Source: JANWHF01 sp036276235 | GTDB lineage: Bacteria; Planctomycetota; Phycisphaerae; Tepidisphaerales; Tepidisphaeraceae | Direction of reading: 5' to 3' | Assembly (NCBI GenBank): GCA_036276235.1 | Contig: DATBDZ010000423.1 | Span: forward strand, 1-29,491 | DNA: 29,491 bases | Part shown: in pieces, positions 14,241-21,936 of the stretch | Layout of the letters: the number at the start of each line of letters is the position of its first letter | Position numbering within the stretch: position 1 is the stretch's first letter | Notes under the pieces: model-generated | What the model saw: only the letters and a program-made list of their open reading frames with translations | What the model was told of the DNA's origin: nothing | Databases searched by the model: none | Program-made: the position numbers and the translations under genes

Positions 14241-15083
14241 ATGCGGATTGGAATCTGTTCTTATAGCTTTCATCGACTGCTGGCCGCCGGGCAGATGGAT
14301 ATCTTTCGGTATATCGACACATGCAAGGAGTTGGGCTGCACACAGCTTGATCCGTGGAACGCGCATCTGGCTGAGCTGAAGGACGGGGCGGAGGTTTTGC
14401 ACGCGGGCAAGAACCCGGGCCACTCGCAGCATCTGTCGGCGGTGGATGAAAATTACGTTGACAAAGTGCGCGCTGCCGCCGACGCGGCCCAGATGCCCTT
14501 TGGGACAATGGTGGTCGATGGCGCGCACATCTATGAACCAACCGCCGAGGCGCGCGACGCCAATCGGCAGCGCGCGTATCGCTGGCTTTCGGTAGGCGCG
14601 ACGCTCGGAATGAAACAGATCCGCATCGACGCCGGCGGGCCGGAGCAAATGCCCGATGATGTCTTTCAGATCATCGTCGAAGGATATCGCGATTTGATCG
14701 ACCGCGCGGGAAGAAGCGGGATTGAAATTCTCATCGAGAATCACTGGGGTCCATCGATCGTCCCGGAAAACATCGAGCGTCTGATGTCGGCAATTCCCGG
14801 GCTCGGCCTGCTGTTAGATACGCGAAGCTGGAAGCCGGGCCGCAGAGATGAAGGCCGCCGGCGCTGCGCGAGATTCGCGCGTGCGACGCACATCAAGACA
14901 ATCAACTGGGACGCCGCCGGCAACGAGCCGAATGAGGAAATCGACGGGGCCGTCGCGGCACTGAAAGACGCGGGATACCACGGTGCGTGGGGCATCGAAA
15001 GCGTCCCCGCCGACGGCGATGAAATCGCCGGGGCTCGGCGAGCCGTCGCACTGCTGCGGCGGCTTGTGAATCAGCCTGAATGA
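14241..15083 (+). CDS. Xylose-isomerase-like TIM-barrel sugar isomerase/epimerase
   Basis: 280 residues, full length for the AP-endonuclease-2/xylose-isomerase-like superfamily. Barrel strands and metal ligands are visible: MRIGICSYSF (strand 1), CTQLDPWNAHLAE (~33-45), KQIRIDAGGP (~125-134), IEILIENHWG (Glu166), GLGLLLDTRSW (Asp193), THIKTINWD (His217) and AWGIESV (Glu253). This Glu/Asp/His/Glu set binds the divalent metal in sugar-phosphate or inositol isomerases and epimerases. The substrate cannot be read from the sequence. No export signal, so cytoplasmic. It is monocistronic, has no strong ribosome-binding site, and has two palindromes downstream. Confidence 0.87.
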   Translation: MRIGICSYSFHRLLAAGQMDIFRYIDTCKELGCTQLDPWNAHLAELKDGAEVLHAGKNPGHSQHLSAVDENYVDKVRAAADAAQMPFGTMVVDGAHIYEPTAEARDANRQRAYRWLSVGATLGMKQIRIDAGGPEQMPDDVFQIIVEGYRDLIDRAGRSGIEILIENHWGPSIVPENIERLMSAIPGLGLLLDTRSWKPGRRDEGRRRCARFARATHIKTINWDAAGNEPNEEIDGAVAALKDAGYHGAWGIESVPADGDEIAGARRAVALLRRLVNQPE

Positions 15084-15142
15084 ATAGCCTGAACGCGGTC
15101 ATGCAAGGGCGCTGCAATCGCGATGGAGCATGAGCGCATTCT

Positions 15143-15170
15143 CCCTCTCCCCTGTACTCAGGGGAGAGGG
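15143..15170. repeat. Short palindrome related to the GT2 repeat
   Basis: CCCTCTCCCCTG-TACT-CAGGGGAGAGGG: perfect 12-bp arms and a TACT loop. The pattern CCCTC...GTACTC...GGGGAGGG resembles the cores of the elements at 19926 and 21078. It follows the TIM-barrel gene by 59 nt; without a T-tract it is not a clear terminator. Confidence 0.8.
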
Positions 15171-15205
15171 TTCTAAGGAGCCCGCGTCGTTCACCTGGGT
15201 CTTAC

Positions 15206-15303
15206 GGGTGCCATGTCCCACGCTTGCGTGGGCATGTCTGTAAGCGGGATAGAGCCGTTCGCGATTGCACGACATGCCCACGCAAGCGTGGGACATGGCA
15301 CCC
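15206..15303. repeat. 98-nt palindrome with perfect 33-nt arms
   Basis: The arms 15206-15238 and 15271-15303 (starting GGGTGCCATGTCCCACGCTT) are exact reverse complements, and each arm contains the inner palindrome CCCACGCTTGCGTGGG. The loop is 32 nt. It lies between convergent genes. I recognise this as a frequent dispersed repeat type in planctomycete genomes. Confidence 0.95.
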
Positions 15304-15364
15304 AAATGAACAGATCAATTTGGATAGGTTATTTGTGCGCGGTGCCTAAGCGCGAATCCTGAGC

Positions 15365-15406
15365 AAAAAAAGGCAAAACCCTCCCCGAACTCGGGAAGGG
15401 TTTTGC
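15365..15406 (-). terminator. Intrinsic terminator of the small Cys-containing protein gene
   Basis: On the minus strand a 16-bp stem with one mismatch (15391-15406 with 15373-15388) and a 2-nt spacer is followed by C and seven T residues (15371-15365). It lies 30 nt past the stop at 15436. Confidence 0.92.
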
Positions 15407-15435
15407 GCTTGGGGATCGATTTTCTGATTGACCAA

Positions 15436-15804
15436 CTATTTGGCCGGGGCCTCGGCGATTGAGGTGACCTGGATCGTGTCACCCTTCTCGGTGCCCTTCA
15501 CGACAACCTTCGTGTGATCGTGGCTGGCGAAATAATCCTTGGCCAGCTTGTCTCCCTTTTCGTCGAACTTCCACATCTTCTTACCGGAGATCACCGCATA
15601 GCCCGACGCCGCGCAGCTCTCCTTGGTGGCGCAAGCCTTGGTGTGGCTTGAGGCCGCTTTTTCCGGGTCATCCTTGCTCATCTGCTTGGCGCCGCAAGCC
15701 TGGTCAATCAGGACGCCGGTGACGGATTCCTCTGCCGCCATCGAGAAGCGGCCTACGAATACAACAGCCGACATGGCGGCCGTCGCGATCAACAATCGTC
15801 GCAT
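15436..15804 (-). CDS. Small secreted Cys-containing protein of unknown function
   Basis: 122 residues from ATG 15804, with GGAGG just upstream and a signal peptide (MRRLLIATAAMSAVVFVGRF, cleavage near SMAAEE). The mature part starts VTGVLIDQACGAKQM, continues SSHTKACATKESCAASGYAV and ends VVVKGTEKGDTIQVTSIAEA. Three Cys residues in C...C-x5-C spacing next to a His, then a 'K-x-x-x-F-D-x-K-G-D' strand and an 'HTKVVVKGT..KGDTI.V.SI' end, match a family of small periplasmic proteins found in acidobacteria and planctomycetes. Metal or redox binding has been suggested by the Cys/His pattern but I know of no proven role. It has its own terminator. The gene upstream ends 79 nt away on the same strand. 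Confidence 0.8.
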   Translation of the reverse strand: MRRLLIATAAMSAVVFVGRFSMAAEESVTGVLIDQACGAKQMSKDDPEKAASSHTKACATKESCAASGYAVISGKKMWKFDEKGDKLAKDYFASHDHTKVVVKGTEKGDTIQVTSIAEAPAK

Positions 15805-15883
15805 AAAACCTCCGCGGTTGGAAAAAGGTCCAGTCCCCCAATGAGTTCCCCGCCCATCGGATTTGGCGGGAATGCAGGGGATT

Positions 15884-17197
15884 CTAACTACCCGGATAAG
15901 TTTGCGGCAACCGCAAATCCGCGGAGTGGGCGCTGATTGGAACAAATGACGGTGTTTGTTCACCGAAATCGCCGTGATGCAGCAATGGTCCCGCGGGGGA
16001 GTGATGCGGGAAAAAACGCTTCAGCCGCAGGAAGTGCTTCTCGAACAGATGCCAACTCAGCCATGCGATTGCGTAAGAAATCAGGGCGGCGCAGCACATG
16101 ACCAGCGTGTAGGAAAGCCATGCGGGGCTGAGCGCGGTGAGATGAGTTTTCTTGAGCATTTGCGCGATAACCATGTGGTAGACGTAGAGTGCGTAGCTGT
16201 ATTTCCCAAACGACCGCAACACGCGCGAGGTCATCACTTTTGACCATGCACTATTTGCAGGGGCGGCAAGCGTGAGCACGATCATGGAGCCAAAGAAAAG
16301 CGCCAGCAGTGTAAAGCCGGTGACGGAGATACCGGTTTCGAGATAGTTGACATTGTGGGCGGCGTTGAAGATCAGGAGTATCGCGGCACCGGCGAGCGTC
16401 GCGACGATTTTCGCGGGCCTGATCAGCGCGGCAAGACCGTTGGGCCCGCGTGCCGCCAGCGCGATCCACCCGCCGATCGCCAGCGAATCCATCCGGCAAG
16501 GCGTCAGCACATACGATGCGAGCAGATTGTCCAGATGAACGCAGTAAGCGCGCGCGGCAACCGAAATGGCGCAGAGGACCATGCAGAGCCGCATTGCCTT
16601 TCTGCGGCTCAGGGCCAGCACGACCGCCGGCCAGATCATGTAGAAATGTTCTTCCACCGCCAGCGACCAGAGATGCCCGACATCAAAGCGGCCCCCGCGG
16701 AATGCTGACCAGACGCCGTCGTGGGCCAGCTTGAAATTGGTGCCATACCACCACAGCCAGCTTTGTGAGTCGAAGAGGCGGCGGACCGTTGTCGAATGCG
16801 AAAGCTGCAAGCCGACCGCCGAACCGATCGCGAGGAAGATCAGAGCTAAATAGTAGAGCGGAAAGATGCGCAGAATTCGTCGCGCGTAAAAGTTGCGAAA
16901 GTAGCGGGGATCGTTGCGGGCGTCGAAGAGGATGCCGGTGATGAGAAAGCCGGAAAGAACAAAGAACAAATCGACGCCGCACCACCCCAGTCCAAGGAAG
17001 CGGGTGTTGGCTCGAACAGCAAGCCAACCATGATCCAGGCCGGCGGTCGCCTGGCGAATGTACATATCGAAGTGATAGACCATCACCAGAAGGATGGCGA
17101 TGCCGCGCACTCCGTCCAAGGCCGGTATGTGCCGGTGAAGATTCAGCGCAGCGTGAGCGCGCGTTTGGGGGCGTAATGGTCGGTTGGGAAACAGCAC
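15884..17197 (-). CDS. Acyltransferase-3 family membrane protein (OafA/YrhL-like)
   Basis: 437 residues, with the start read as GTG 17197, the only candidate before the conserved N-terminus; it lacks a good ribosome-binding site. The family signature HIPALDGVRGIAILLVMVYH (~23-42) carries the conserved Arg31 and His42. About ten membrane helices follow, with further family marks WCGVDLFFVLSGFLITGIL, RRILRIFPLYYLAL, LWSLAVEEHFYMIWPAVVLA and FGKYSYALYVYHM. Such proteins transfer acetyl or other acyl groups onto surface polysaccharides or lipids. It lies on the opposite strand, 330 nt from the first gene of the polysaccharide cluster, so it plausibly decorates that polymer, though it is regulated separately. 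Confidence 0.92.
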   Translation of the reverse strand: MLFPNRPLRPQTRAHAALNLHRHIPALDGVRGIAILLVMVYHFDMYIRQATAGLDHGWLAVRANTRFLGLGWCGVDLFFVLSGFLITGILFDARNDPRYFRNFYARRILRIFPLYYLALIFLAIGSAVGLQLSHSTTVRRLFDSQSWLWWYGTNFKLAHDGVWSAFRGGRFDVGHLWSLAVEEHFYMIWPAVVLALSRRKAMRLCMVLCAISVAARAYCVHLDNLLASYVLTPCRMDSLAIGGWIALAARGPNGLAALIRPAKIVATLAGAAILLIFNAAHNVNYLETGISVTGFTLLALFFGSMIVLTLAAPANSAWSKVMTSRVLRSFGKYSYALYVYHMVIAQMLKKTHLTALSPAWLSYTLVMCCAALISYAIAWLSWHLFEKHFLRLKRFFPHHSPAGPLLHHGDFGEQTPSFVPISAHSADLRLPQTYPGS

Positions 17198-17528
17198 CCT
17201 AGCGGGTATATACCACGCCGCGCCCGGATCAGACGAGACTTATTATTTCCCGCGCGTATTCTTTATTGGACGCCCAAAAGGGTGGGCGCTGACTATTCCG
17301 AATATGCCGATGATGTTGAGGCCGCCATGTGCGTTGCGTCTTTGCTACTCGCTGATTATCGGACGGCGCGATTATGGCCGCTGTTATGATGGGCAAGCGG
17401 CGCAGCGTGGGTATAGTGAAGGTGTGAAATTATTGGTCTGGAGCAACCGCTTTTGACCGATGCATGAAAGCGCCGATCAACTATAATGCCGCTTTGCCGC
17501 TGAGGCTGGCCGCGAAACGCTCAAAGTC
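17198..17528. other. Divergent promoter region of the polysaccharide cluster
   Basis: 331 nt between the acyltransferase (minus) and the first cluster gene (plus), without a convincing gene. A consensus TATAAT lies at 17482-17487, 42 nt before the ATG at 17529. The nearest TTGACC (17453-17458) is 23 nt away, too far for a standard sigma-70 pair, so the -35 is weak or an activator is needed. A small hairpin (CGCCCA-AAAGGG-TGGGCG) lies near 17271. Confidence 0.45.
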
Positions 17529-18962
17529 ATGCACCATTACAAGCTTGTAGTCTATCTTGCGCTGTTCGGCTGGATACCGCTGGTGCTCTGCCTCTTTGCG
17601 GTTTTTCCCCCACGCAAGGCAATGCTCATCGGTTTTATTGGCGGGTGGATGTTTCTGCCGGTCGCAGTGCTGAAGTTCACGGCGATCCCCGCATACTCGA
17701 AACTGACCGCCGCCTCCTATGCCTGCGTGCTGGGAACGGTGATCTTTGCGCCCAGGCTGCTGCTGACGTTTCGCCCGCGCTGGTTTGACCTGCCGATGCT
17801 CGTCATGTGCATCTCGCCGTTCTTCACGTCTTTGAACAACGGCCTGGGTGCTTACGACGGCGGCTCGGCCGTCATCGAAAAAATCGCGCTTTGGGGGCTG
17901 CCCTATTTTCTGGGGCGGATCTACTTCCCGGACTGGGAAAGCCTCACCGACCTGGGTAAAGGGATTCTCATCGGCACGTTGATCTATTGCCCGCTCTGCT
18001 GGTTTGAGATGCGCTTTAGCCCGCAATTGCACCGGATGCTCTACGGGTTTTTCCAGAACGATTTCGTGCAGACCCTGCGCATGGGCGGATATCGCCCGAT
18101 GGTATTTCTGGAACATGGCCTGGCCGTCGCCATGTGGATGAACGGCGGCGCGCTGATCGGCATCTGGATGTGGATGTCTGGATCGTTCAAGCGCCTCATC
18201 GGCGTGCCGATTTATGTAATCGTTCCGACGATCGTGCTGACGACGCTGGTCTGCCGCTCGTTGGCGGGGTTGCTTCTGTTGTTCGCGGGTATTGCCGCGA
18301 TTCTTTCGATCCGGCTCTTTCGTAATCCGATTCCGCTGCTGGCACTTTTTCTGGTGGCGCCGACCTACATGTATGTGCGCACGTCGGGAATGGTGAGCGG
18401 GGATTGGGCGATTAATAAGGTCCTGGACACCTTTGGCCCCGAGCGCGCGCAATCCTTCGAGGTGCGAATCCGCGCTGAGAACTTGCTATCGGCCAGGGCG
18501 CTGGAGCAACCGTGGTTTGGGTGGGGACGATTCAACCGCAATCGGGTGGTGGATATTCACGGCAAGGACAGCGTGGTGACCGACGGTCTGTGGATCCTCA
18601 CCTTCGGCACGTGCGGCGCGATTGGATTGATCGCGCTAACGGCAAGCGTCCTGCTGCCGACGTTCATCGTTTGGGCGCGCTGTCCGCTGAAGTATTGGAG
18701 TCATCCGGGCGTGGCGGCGACGTCGGCACTTGCGGTACTGCTCGTGCTCCACATGATCGATAACATCCTCAACGGCATGCTTGATCCGGTCTTCATCCTG
18801 GCGATGGGTGGATTGGCGGGCGTGGCGCCGTCGATCCGCCGGCAGGTTCGCCAACTCGCGAGCCGCCCTGCTCAACCGATCTGGCAGCCTGGCTCGGCGC
18901 CCGGCGCATTGCCGCAGCCCGCCGCCGCGCGGGCGGCAAGCGGATTCGCCTTCCCGCGCTGA
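17529..18962 (+). CDS. O-antigen ligase/polymerase-like membrane protein
   Basis: 477 residues with about ten to eleven membrane helices (YLALFGWIPLVLCLFAVF at the N-terminus; WILTFGTCGAIGLIALTASV and LAVLLVLHMIDNILNGML near the end). The large loop before the last helices carries the Wzy/WaaL-type signature: SFEVRIRAENLLSARALEQP, then FGWGRFNRN and VVTDGLWIL. 'R-x-x-x-x...P-x-F-G-W-G...D-x-x-x' is typical of enzymes that polymerise or ligate undecaprenyl-linked oligosaccharides on the outer side of the inner membrane. The C-terminal ~50 residues are a soluble Pro/Ala-rich tail. It opens the cluster, and the next gene begins 6 nt after its stop. Confidence 0.82.
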   Translation: MHHYKLVVYLALFGWIPLVLCLFAVFPPRKAMLIGFIGGWMFLPVAVLKFTAIPAYSKLTAASYACVLGTVIFAPRLLLTFRPRWFDLPMLVMCISPFFTSLNNGLGAYDGGSAVIEKIALWGLPYFLGRIYFPDWESLTDLGKGILIGTLIYCPLCWFEMRFSPQLHRMLYGFFQNDFVQTLRMGGYRPMVFLEHGLAVAMWMNGGALIGIWMWMSGSFKRLIGVPIYVIVPTIVLTTLVCRSLAGLLLLFAGIAAILSIRLFRNPIPLLALFLVAPTYMYVRTSGMVSGDWAINKVLDTFGPERAQSFEVRIRAENLLSARALEQPWFGWGRFNRNRVVDIHGKDSVVTDGLWILTFGTCGAIGLIALTASVLLPTFIVWARCPLKYWSHPGVAATSALAVLLVLHMIDNILNGMLDPVFILAMGGLAGVAPSIRRQVRQLASRPAQPIWQPGSAPGALPQPAAARAASGFAFPR

Positions 18963-18968
18963 TTGCCC

Positions 18969-21233
18969 ATGCGCTTGCTGATCGTCATCGTGAATTATCG
19001 GACGGCGTCGCTGGTGATCGACTGCCTGCGGTCGCTCGCCGATCAGATCGCCGTGTCCGGCGGCGCAAAGGTCGTCATCACCGACAATGCTTCGGGCGAT
19101 GATTCGGTCCCGCGCCTGCGCGAGGCGATCGATGAAAATGGCTGGTCATCCTGGGCGAGCGTGCAGCCGCTGGATCACAACGGCGGTTTCGCTTTTGGTA
19201 ATAATGCCGGGATTCGGCCGGCGCTGAAATCGGATGATCCGCCGCAATTCGTCCTGCTTCTGAATCCCGATACGGTCGTAAAACCGGGGGCAGTGGCGGC
19301 CTTGCTGCAGTTCATGGATGCGCATCCGCAAGTGGGAATCGCCGGGGCGCGGCTCGAGTTTCCGGATGGATCGCTGCAAGCGTCGGCCTGCCGATTTCAG
19401 GGAGTGTTGAGCGAACTTGAAAACGGCATGCGCCTTGGCCTGATGTCGCGATTGCTCCGAAAGCGGATCGTTGCACCGTCGCCGCCGGCTGACGCATCGC
19501 AAGTGGATTGGGTATCAGGCGCATGCCTGCTGGTGCGCCGCGAAGTGTTGGACCAAATCGGGCTGCTGGATGAAGAATTCTTCATGTACTATGAGGAAGT
19601 CGATTTCTGCCGGCGCGCGGCGGCTGCCGGCTGGCCATGCTGGTATGTGCCCGAAGCGCGCGTCGTGCATTTGGTCGGGCAAAGCTCGGGGCATTGGGAT
19701 CCCAAACAGCCAAAGAAGCGGCGGCCGCAATATTGGTTCGCATCGCGACGGCGATATTTTCTCAAGCATCTTGGGCGGGCGCGGACATTTCTGGCGGATG
19801 TCGCCTGGGCGAGCGGATTTGCGAGCTATCGGCTTCGCCGTGCGATTCAGCGCAAGCCGGATGGGGATCCGGATCGGCTGTTGCAAGATTTCTTGCGATA
19901 TAACTTTCTCAGCCGTGCAATGACTCCCTCCTCCGGTACTCCGGGGGAGGGCCGGGGTGGGGGTTGTGCACAACAAGCGCCGGTCGCGCGAACGGCCCCC
20001 ACCCTAACCCTCCCCCGGGGTACCGGAGGAGGGGATAACGAGAATCCGTCCGATGCCCGCAGCATCGGCGTCGTCGTCATCGGCCGCAACGAAGGCGAAC
20101 GCCTGCGGCGGTGTTTGACTTCCGTCGTCAGCGAGGATCGCCATGTTATCTACGTCGATTCCAACTCGACCGATGGCAGCCGCGACGTTGCGGCGTCGCT
20201 TGGCGCGACAGTCGTCGCGCTGGACATGTCGATCCCCTTCTCCGCCGCCCGTGCGCGAAATGCGGGTGTGGAGAAACTCCTGGAGATCGATCCGGATGCC
20301 GCCTACGTTCAATTTGTCGATGGGGATTGCGAGATGATCGACGGGTGGCTGGAGCGCGCGCGGTTGACGTTGAGCGACCACAGCGAGATTGCCGCCATTG
20401 CCGGCCGCTTGCGCGAACGATCGCCCGAGCAATCGATCTACAATCGCCTCGCGGACATCGAATGGGACACGCCAACCGGCGAAGTCAAAAGCTGCGGCGG
20501 GATCGCGATGATGCGTCTGTCGGCGTTCCGCGCGGCGGGCGGGTTTGATCCGACCGTCGTCGCCGGTGAGGAGCCGGAACTTTGCCAGCGCCTGCGGGAT
20601 GCCGGCGCGGAAATTATGCGCTTGCCCGATCAGATGGCATGGCACGATTCAGCAATATTCCACTTTGGGCAATGGTGGAAACGCTCAACGCGCGGCGGAT
20701 ATGGCGCGATGGATGTCGCCGCCCGATTTGGCCGCGGACGCGATGGATTGTTTGTGCGCCAGGTTCGTAGCGCGCGGCTCTGGGGAATTGGCCCGCCGCT
20801 TCTGATTGTGATTGCCGCGATTGTCTTTGCTCTTTGGCCAGGCCGTTGGTGGAGTGCGACTGCGTTGATCATCGCGCTGATGATCGGGCCAATTCAGATC
20901 CTTCGAATGGCGCTGCGCGCCAGACGTCGGATGCGCACGACTTCTGATGCGCTCGCGTATGGCGCATTGATGCTCGTCGGAAAGTGGGCCAATCTTCTGG
21001 GCCAATATCGATATTTCCGCGACCGGGCCGCCGGTCGGCATGCGCGGCTCATTGAATACAAGAGCGCGCCCTCTTCTCCCTCCTCCGGTACTCCGGGGGA
21101 GGGCCGGGGTGGGGGCTGTGCAGGGGCGCCGCCTTTAGAGAATAACCCCCACCCTAACCCTCCCCCGGAGTACCGGGGGAGGGAACTAGACACGTCGAAG
21201 CTGTCGCCCATCGCCGGACAGGGAGGCCAATGA
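18969..21233 (+). CDS. Two-domain GT2 glycosyltransferase with palindrome-encoded linker and tail
   Basis: 754 residues from ATG 18969 (a TTG at 18963 is also possible). Domain 1 (1-~300) is a rhamnosyltransferase-like GT2: IVIVNYRTASLVIDCLRSL, VVITDNASGDD, LDHNGGFAFGNNAGI, LLLNPDT (~97-102), WVSGACLLVRREV, FFMYYEEVDFCRR. Domain 2 (~365-600) is a second GT2: IGVVVIGRNEGERLRRCL, YVDSNSTDGS, QFVDGD (~448-453), GGFDPTVVAGEEPELCQRLR, followed by two or three membrane helices (~608-645). Residues 320-355 (PSSGTPGEGRGGGC...) are encoded wholly by a 108-nt palindromic element, and a second copy encodes residues 704-738 near the end. Both catalytic domains keep their Asp residues, so two sugar transfers are plausible. 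The stop overlaps the next start (ATGA). Confidence 0.87.
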   Translation: MRLLIVIVNYRTASLVIDCLRSLADQIAVSGGAKVVITDNASGDDSVPRLREAIDENGWSSWASVQPLDHNGGFAFGNNAGIRPALKSDDPPQFVLLLNPDTVVKPGAVAALLQFMDAHPQVGIAGARLEFPDGSLQASACRFQGVLSELENGMRLGLMSRLLRKRIVAPSPPADASQVDWVSGACLLVRREVLDQIGLLDEEFFMYYEEVDFCRRAAAAGWPCWYVPEARVVHLVGQSSGHWDPKQPKKRRPQYWFASRRRYFLKHLGRARTFLADVAWASGFASYRLRRAIQRKPDGDPDRLLQDFLRYNFLSRAMTPSSGTPGEGRGGGCAQQAPVARTAPTLTLPRGTGGGDNENPSDARSIGVVVIGRNEGERLRRCLTSVVSEDRHVIYVDSNSTDGSRDVAASLGATVVALDMSIPFSAARARNAGVEKLLEIDPDAAYVQFVDGDCEMIDGWLERARLTLSDHSEIAAIAGRLRERSPEQSIYNRLADIEWDTPTGEVKSCGGIAMMRLSAFRAAGGFDPTVVAGEEPELCQRLRDAGAEIMRLPDQMAWHDSAIFHFGQWWKRSTRGGYGAMDVAARFGRGRDGLFVRQVRSARLWGIGPPLLIVIAAIVFALWPGRWWSATALIIALMIGPIQILRMALRARRRMRTTSDALAYGALMLVGKWANLLGQYRYFRDRAAGRHARLIEYKSAPSSPSSGTPGEGRGGGCAGAPPLENNPHPNPPPEYRGRELDTSKLSPIAGQGGQ
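19926..20033. repeat. In-frame palindromic element between two GT2 domains
   Basis: 38-nt arms (19926-19963 and 19996-20033) pair with about four mismatches; the core reads CCTCCGGTACTCCGGGGGAG. The element is 108 nt, exactly 36 codons, stop-free in the reading frame, and occupies the inter-domain linker. The loop holds TGTGCACA. Confidence 0.93.
21078..21183. repeat. Second copy of the GT2 palindromic element
   Basis: The left arm 21078-21115 is identical to that at 19926-19963. The right arm 21146-21183 pairs with it with few mismatches. At 106 nt it is not a multiple of three, so its right half is read in a different frame than in copy 1. It lies 47 nt before the next gene. Confidence 0.93.
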
Positions 21234-21775
21234 CCGATCCGGATTGGCACGCCGATTTAGAGCGCTATCCGCCACGCCCGTTTCTGCGCGAGCAGTCGGT
21301 GTGGGCGGTGGCGGTCTATCGCTTCGGCCGGCGCAACGATCGCCGGCCGGCGGGCCTGGGCAAAAAACTGGGCGACCGCTTTTACTGGCTGGCTTACCGG
21401 TTCATCGAAACGCTCACCGGCATCAGCATTCCCAAGAGCGTGGAGGTCGGGCCCGGATTGCGGATTTATCATTTCGGAAACATCTTTGTTCATTCGGCAA
21501 CGAAGATCGGCGCGCGATGCACCTTGCGGCAAGGCGTGACGATCGGCAATCGCCGCGAAGGCGGGCCCGCGCCGCTGATCGAAGATGATGTGGAATTCGG
21601 CGCCTACGCTCAGGTGCTCGGCGGGATCCGCATCGGCCGCGGCGCGAAGATCGGTGCGATGAGTGTCGTATTGACCGATGTGCCCGCCGGAGCCACGGCG
21701 GTGGGCGTGCCGGCGCGAATTGTGTTGCCCGTCGAGAGTAAGTCCGAATTTCGCGTAGCGGAAAAGGTCCCGTAG
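21230..21775 (+). CDS. Serine-acetyltransferase-like hexapeptide acyltransferase
   Basis: 181 residues. The N-terminal ~70 are helical and polar (LERYPPRPFLREQSVWAVAV, LGDRFYWLAYRFIETLTGIS). From ~70 on a left-handed beta-helix appears: IPKSVEVGPGLRIYHFGNIF, VHSATKIGARCTLRQGVTIG, IEDDVEFGAYAQVLGGIRIG, RGAKIGAMSVVLTDVPAGAT, AVGVPARIV. The His residues in the first coils (YHFGNIFVH) and GVPARIV are typical of CysE-like and sugar O-acetyltransferases. In a polysaccharide cluster an acetyl-CoA:sugar acetyltransferase role is more likely than serine acetylation, but this is inferred. Its ATG overlaps the stop of the GT2 gene by 4 nt, so it is translationally coupled. A 161-nt gap follows. Confidence 0.9.
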   Translation: MTDPDWHADLERYPPRPFLREQSVWAVAVYRFGRRNDRRPAGLGKKLGDRFYWLAYRFIETLTGISIPKSVEVGPGLRIYHFGNIFVHSATKIGARCTLRQGVTIGNRREGGPAPLIEDDVEFGAYAQVLGGIRIGRGAKIGAMSVVLTDVPAGATAVGVPARIVLPVESKSEFRVAEKVP

Positions 21776-21936
21776 GGGCGAAACCCGGCGCGCCGGGACC
21801 TTCGGCCTTGTGTTCGCCCTCTTCGCTGCAGTCGGATGGACGAGCACAAGATTCGTCCCGCAAAACTTTTGCGAGAGTGTCCTAAAGTATTTCGCGCCCT
21901 GGGCCAATAACGATTAAAGCCGAAGCTGTTTTTCGC

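Noticed and set aside
17453..17487. TTGACC and TATAAT as a sigma-70 promoter pair
   Set aside because: The spacing is 23 nt against the normal 16-18, so only the -10 box is mentioned as a possible element.
19926..21183. The two GT2-gene palindromes as a CRISPR or transposon pair
   Set aside because: Only two copies about 1.1 kb apart with a domain-coding sequence between them; no regular spacers, cas genes or transposase.
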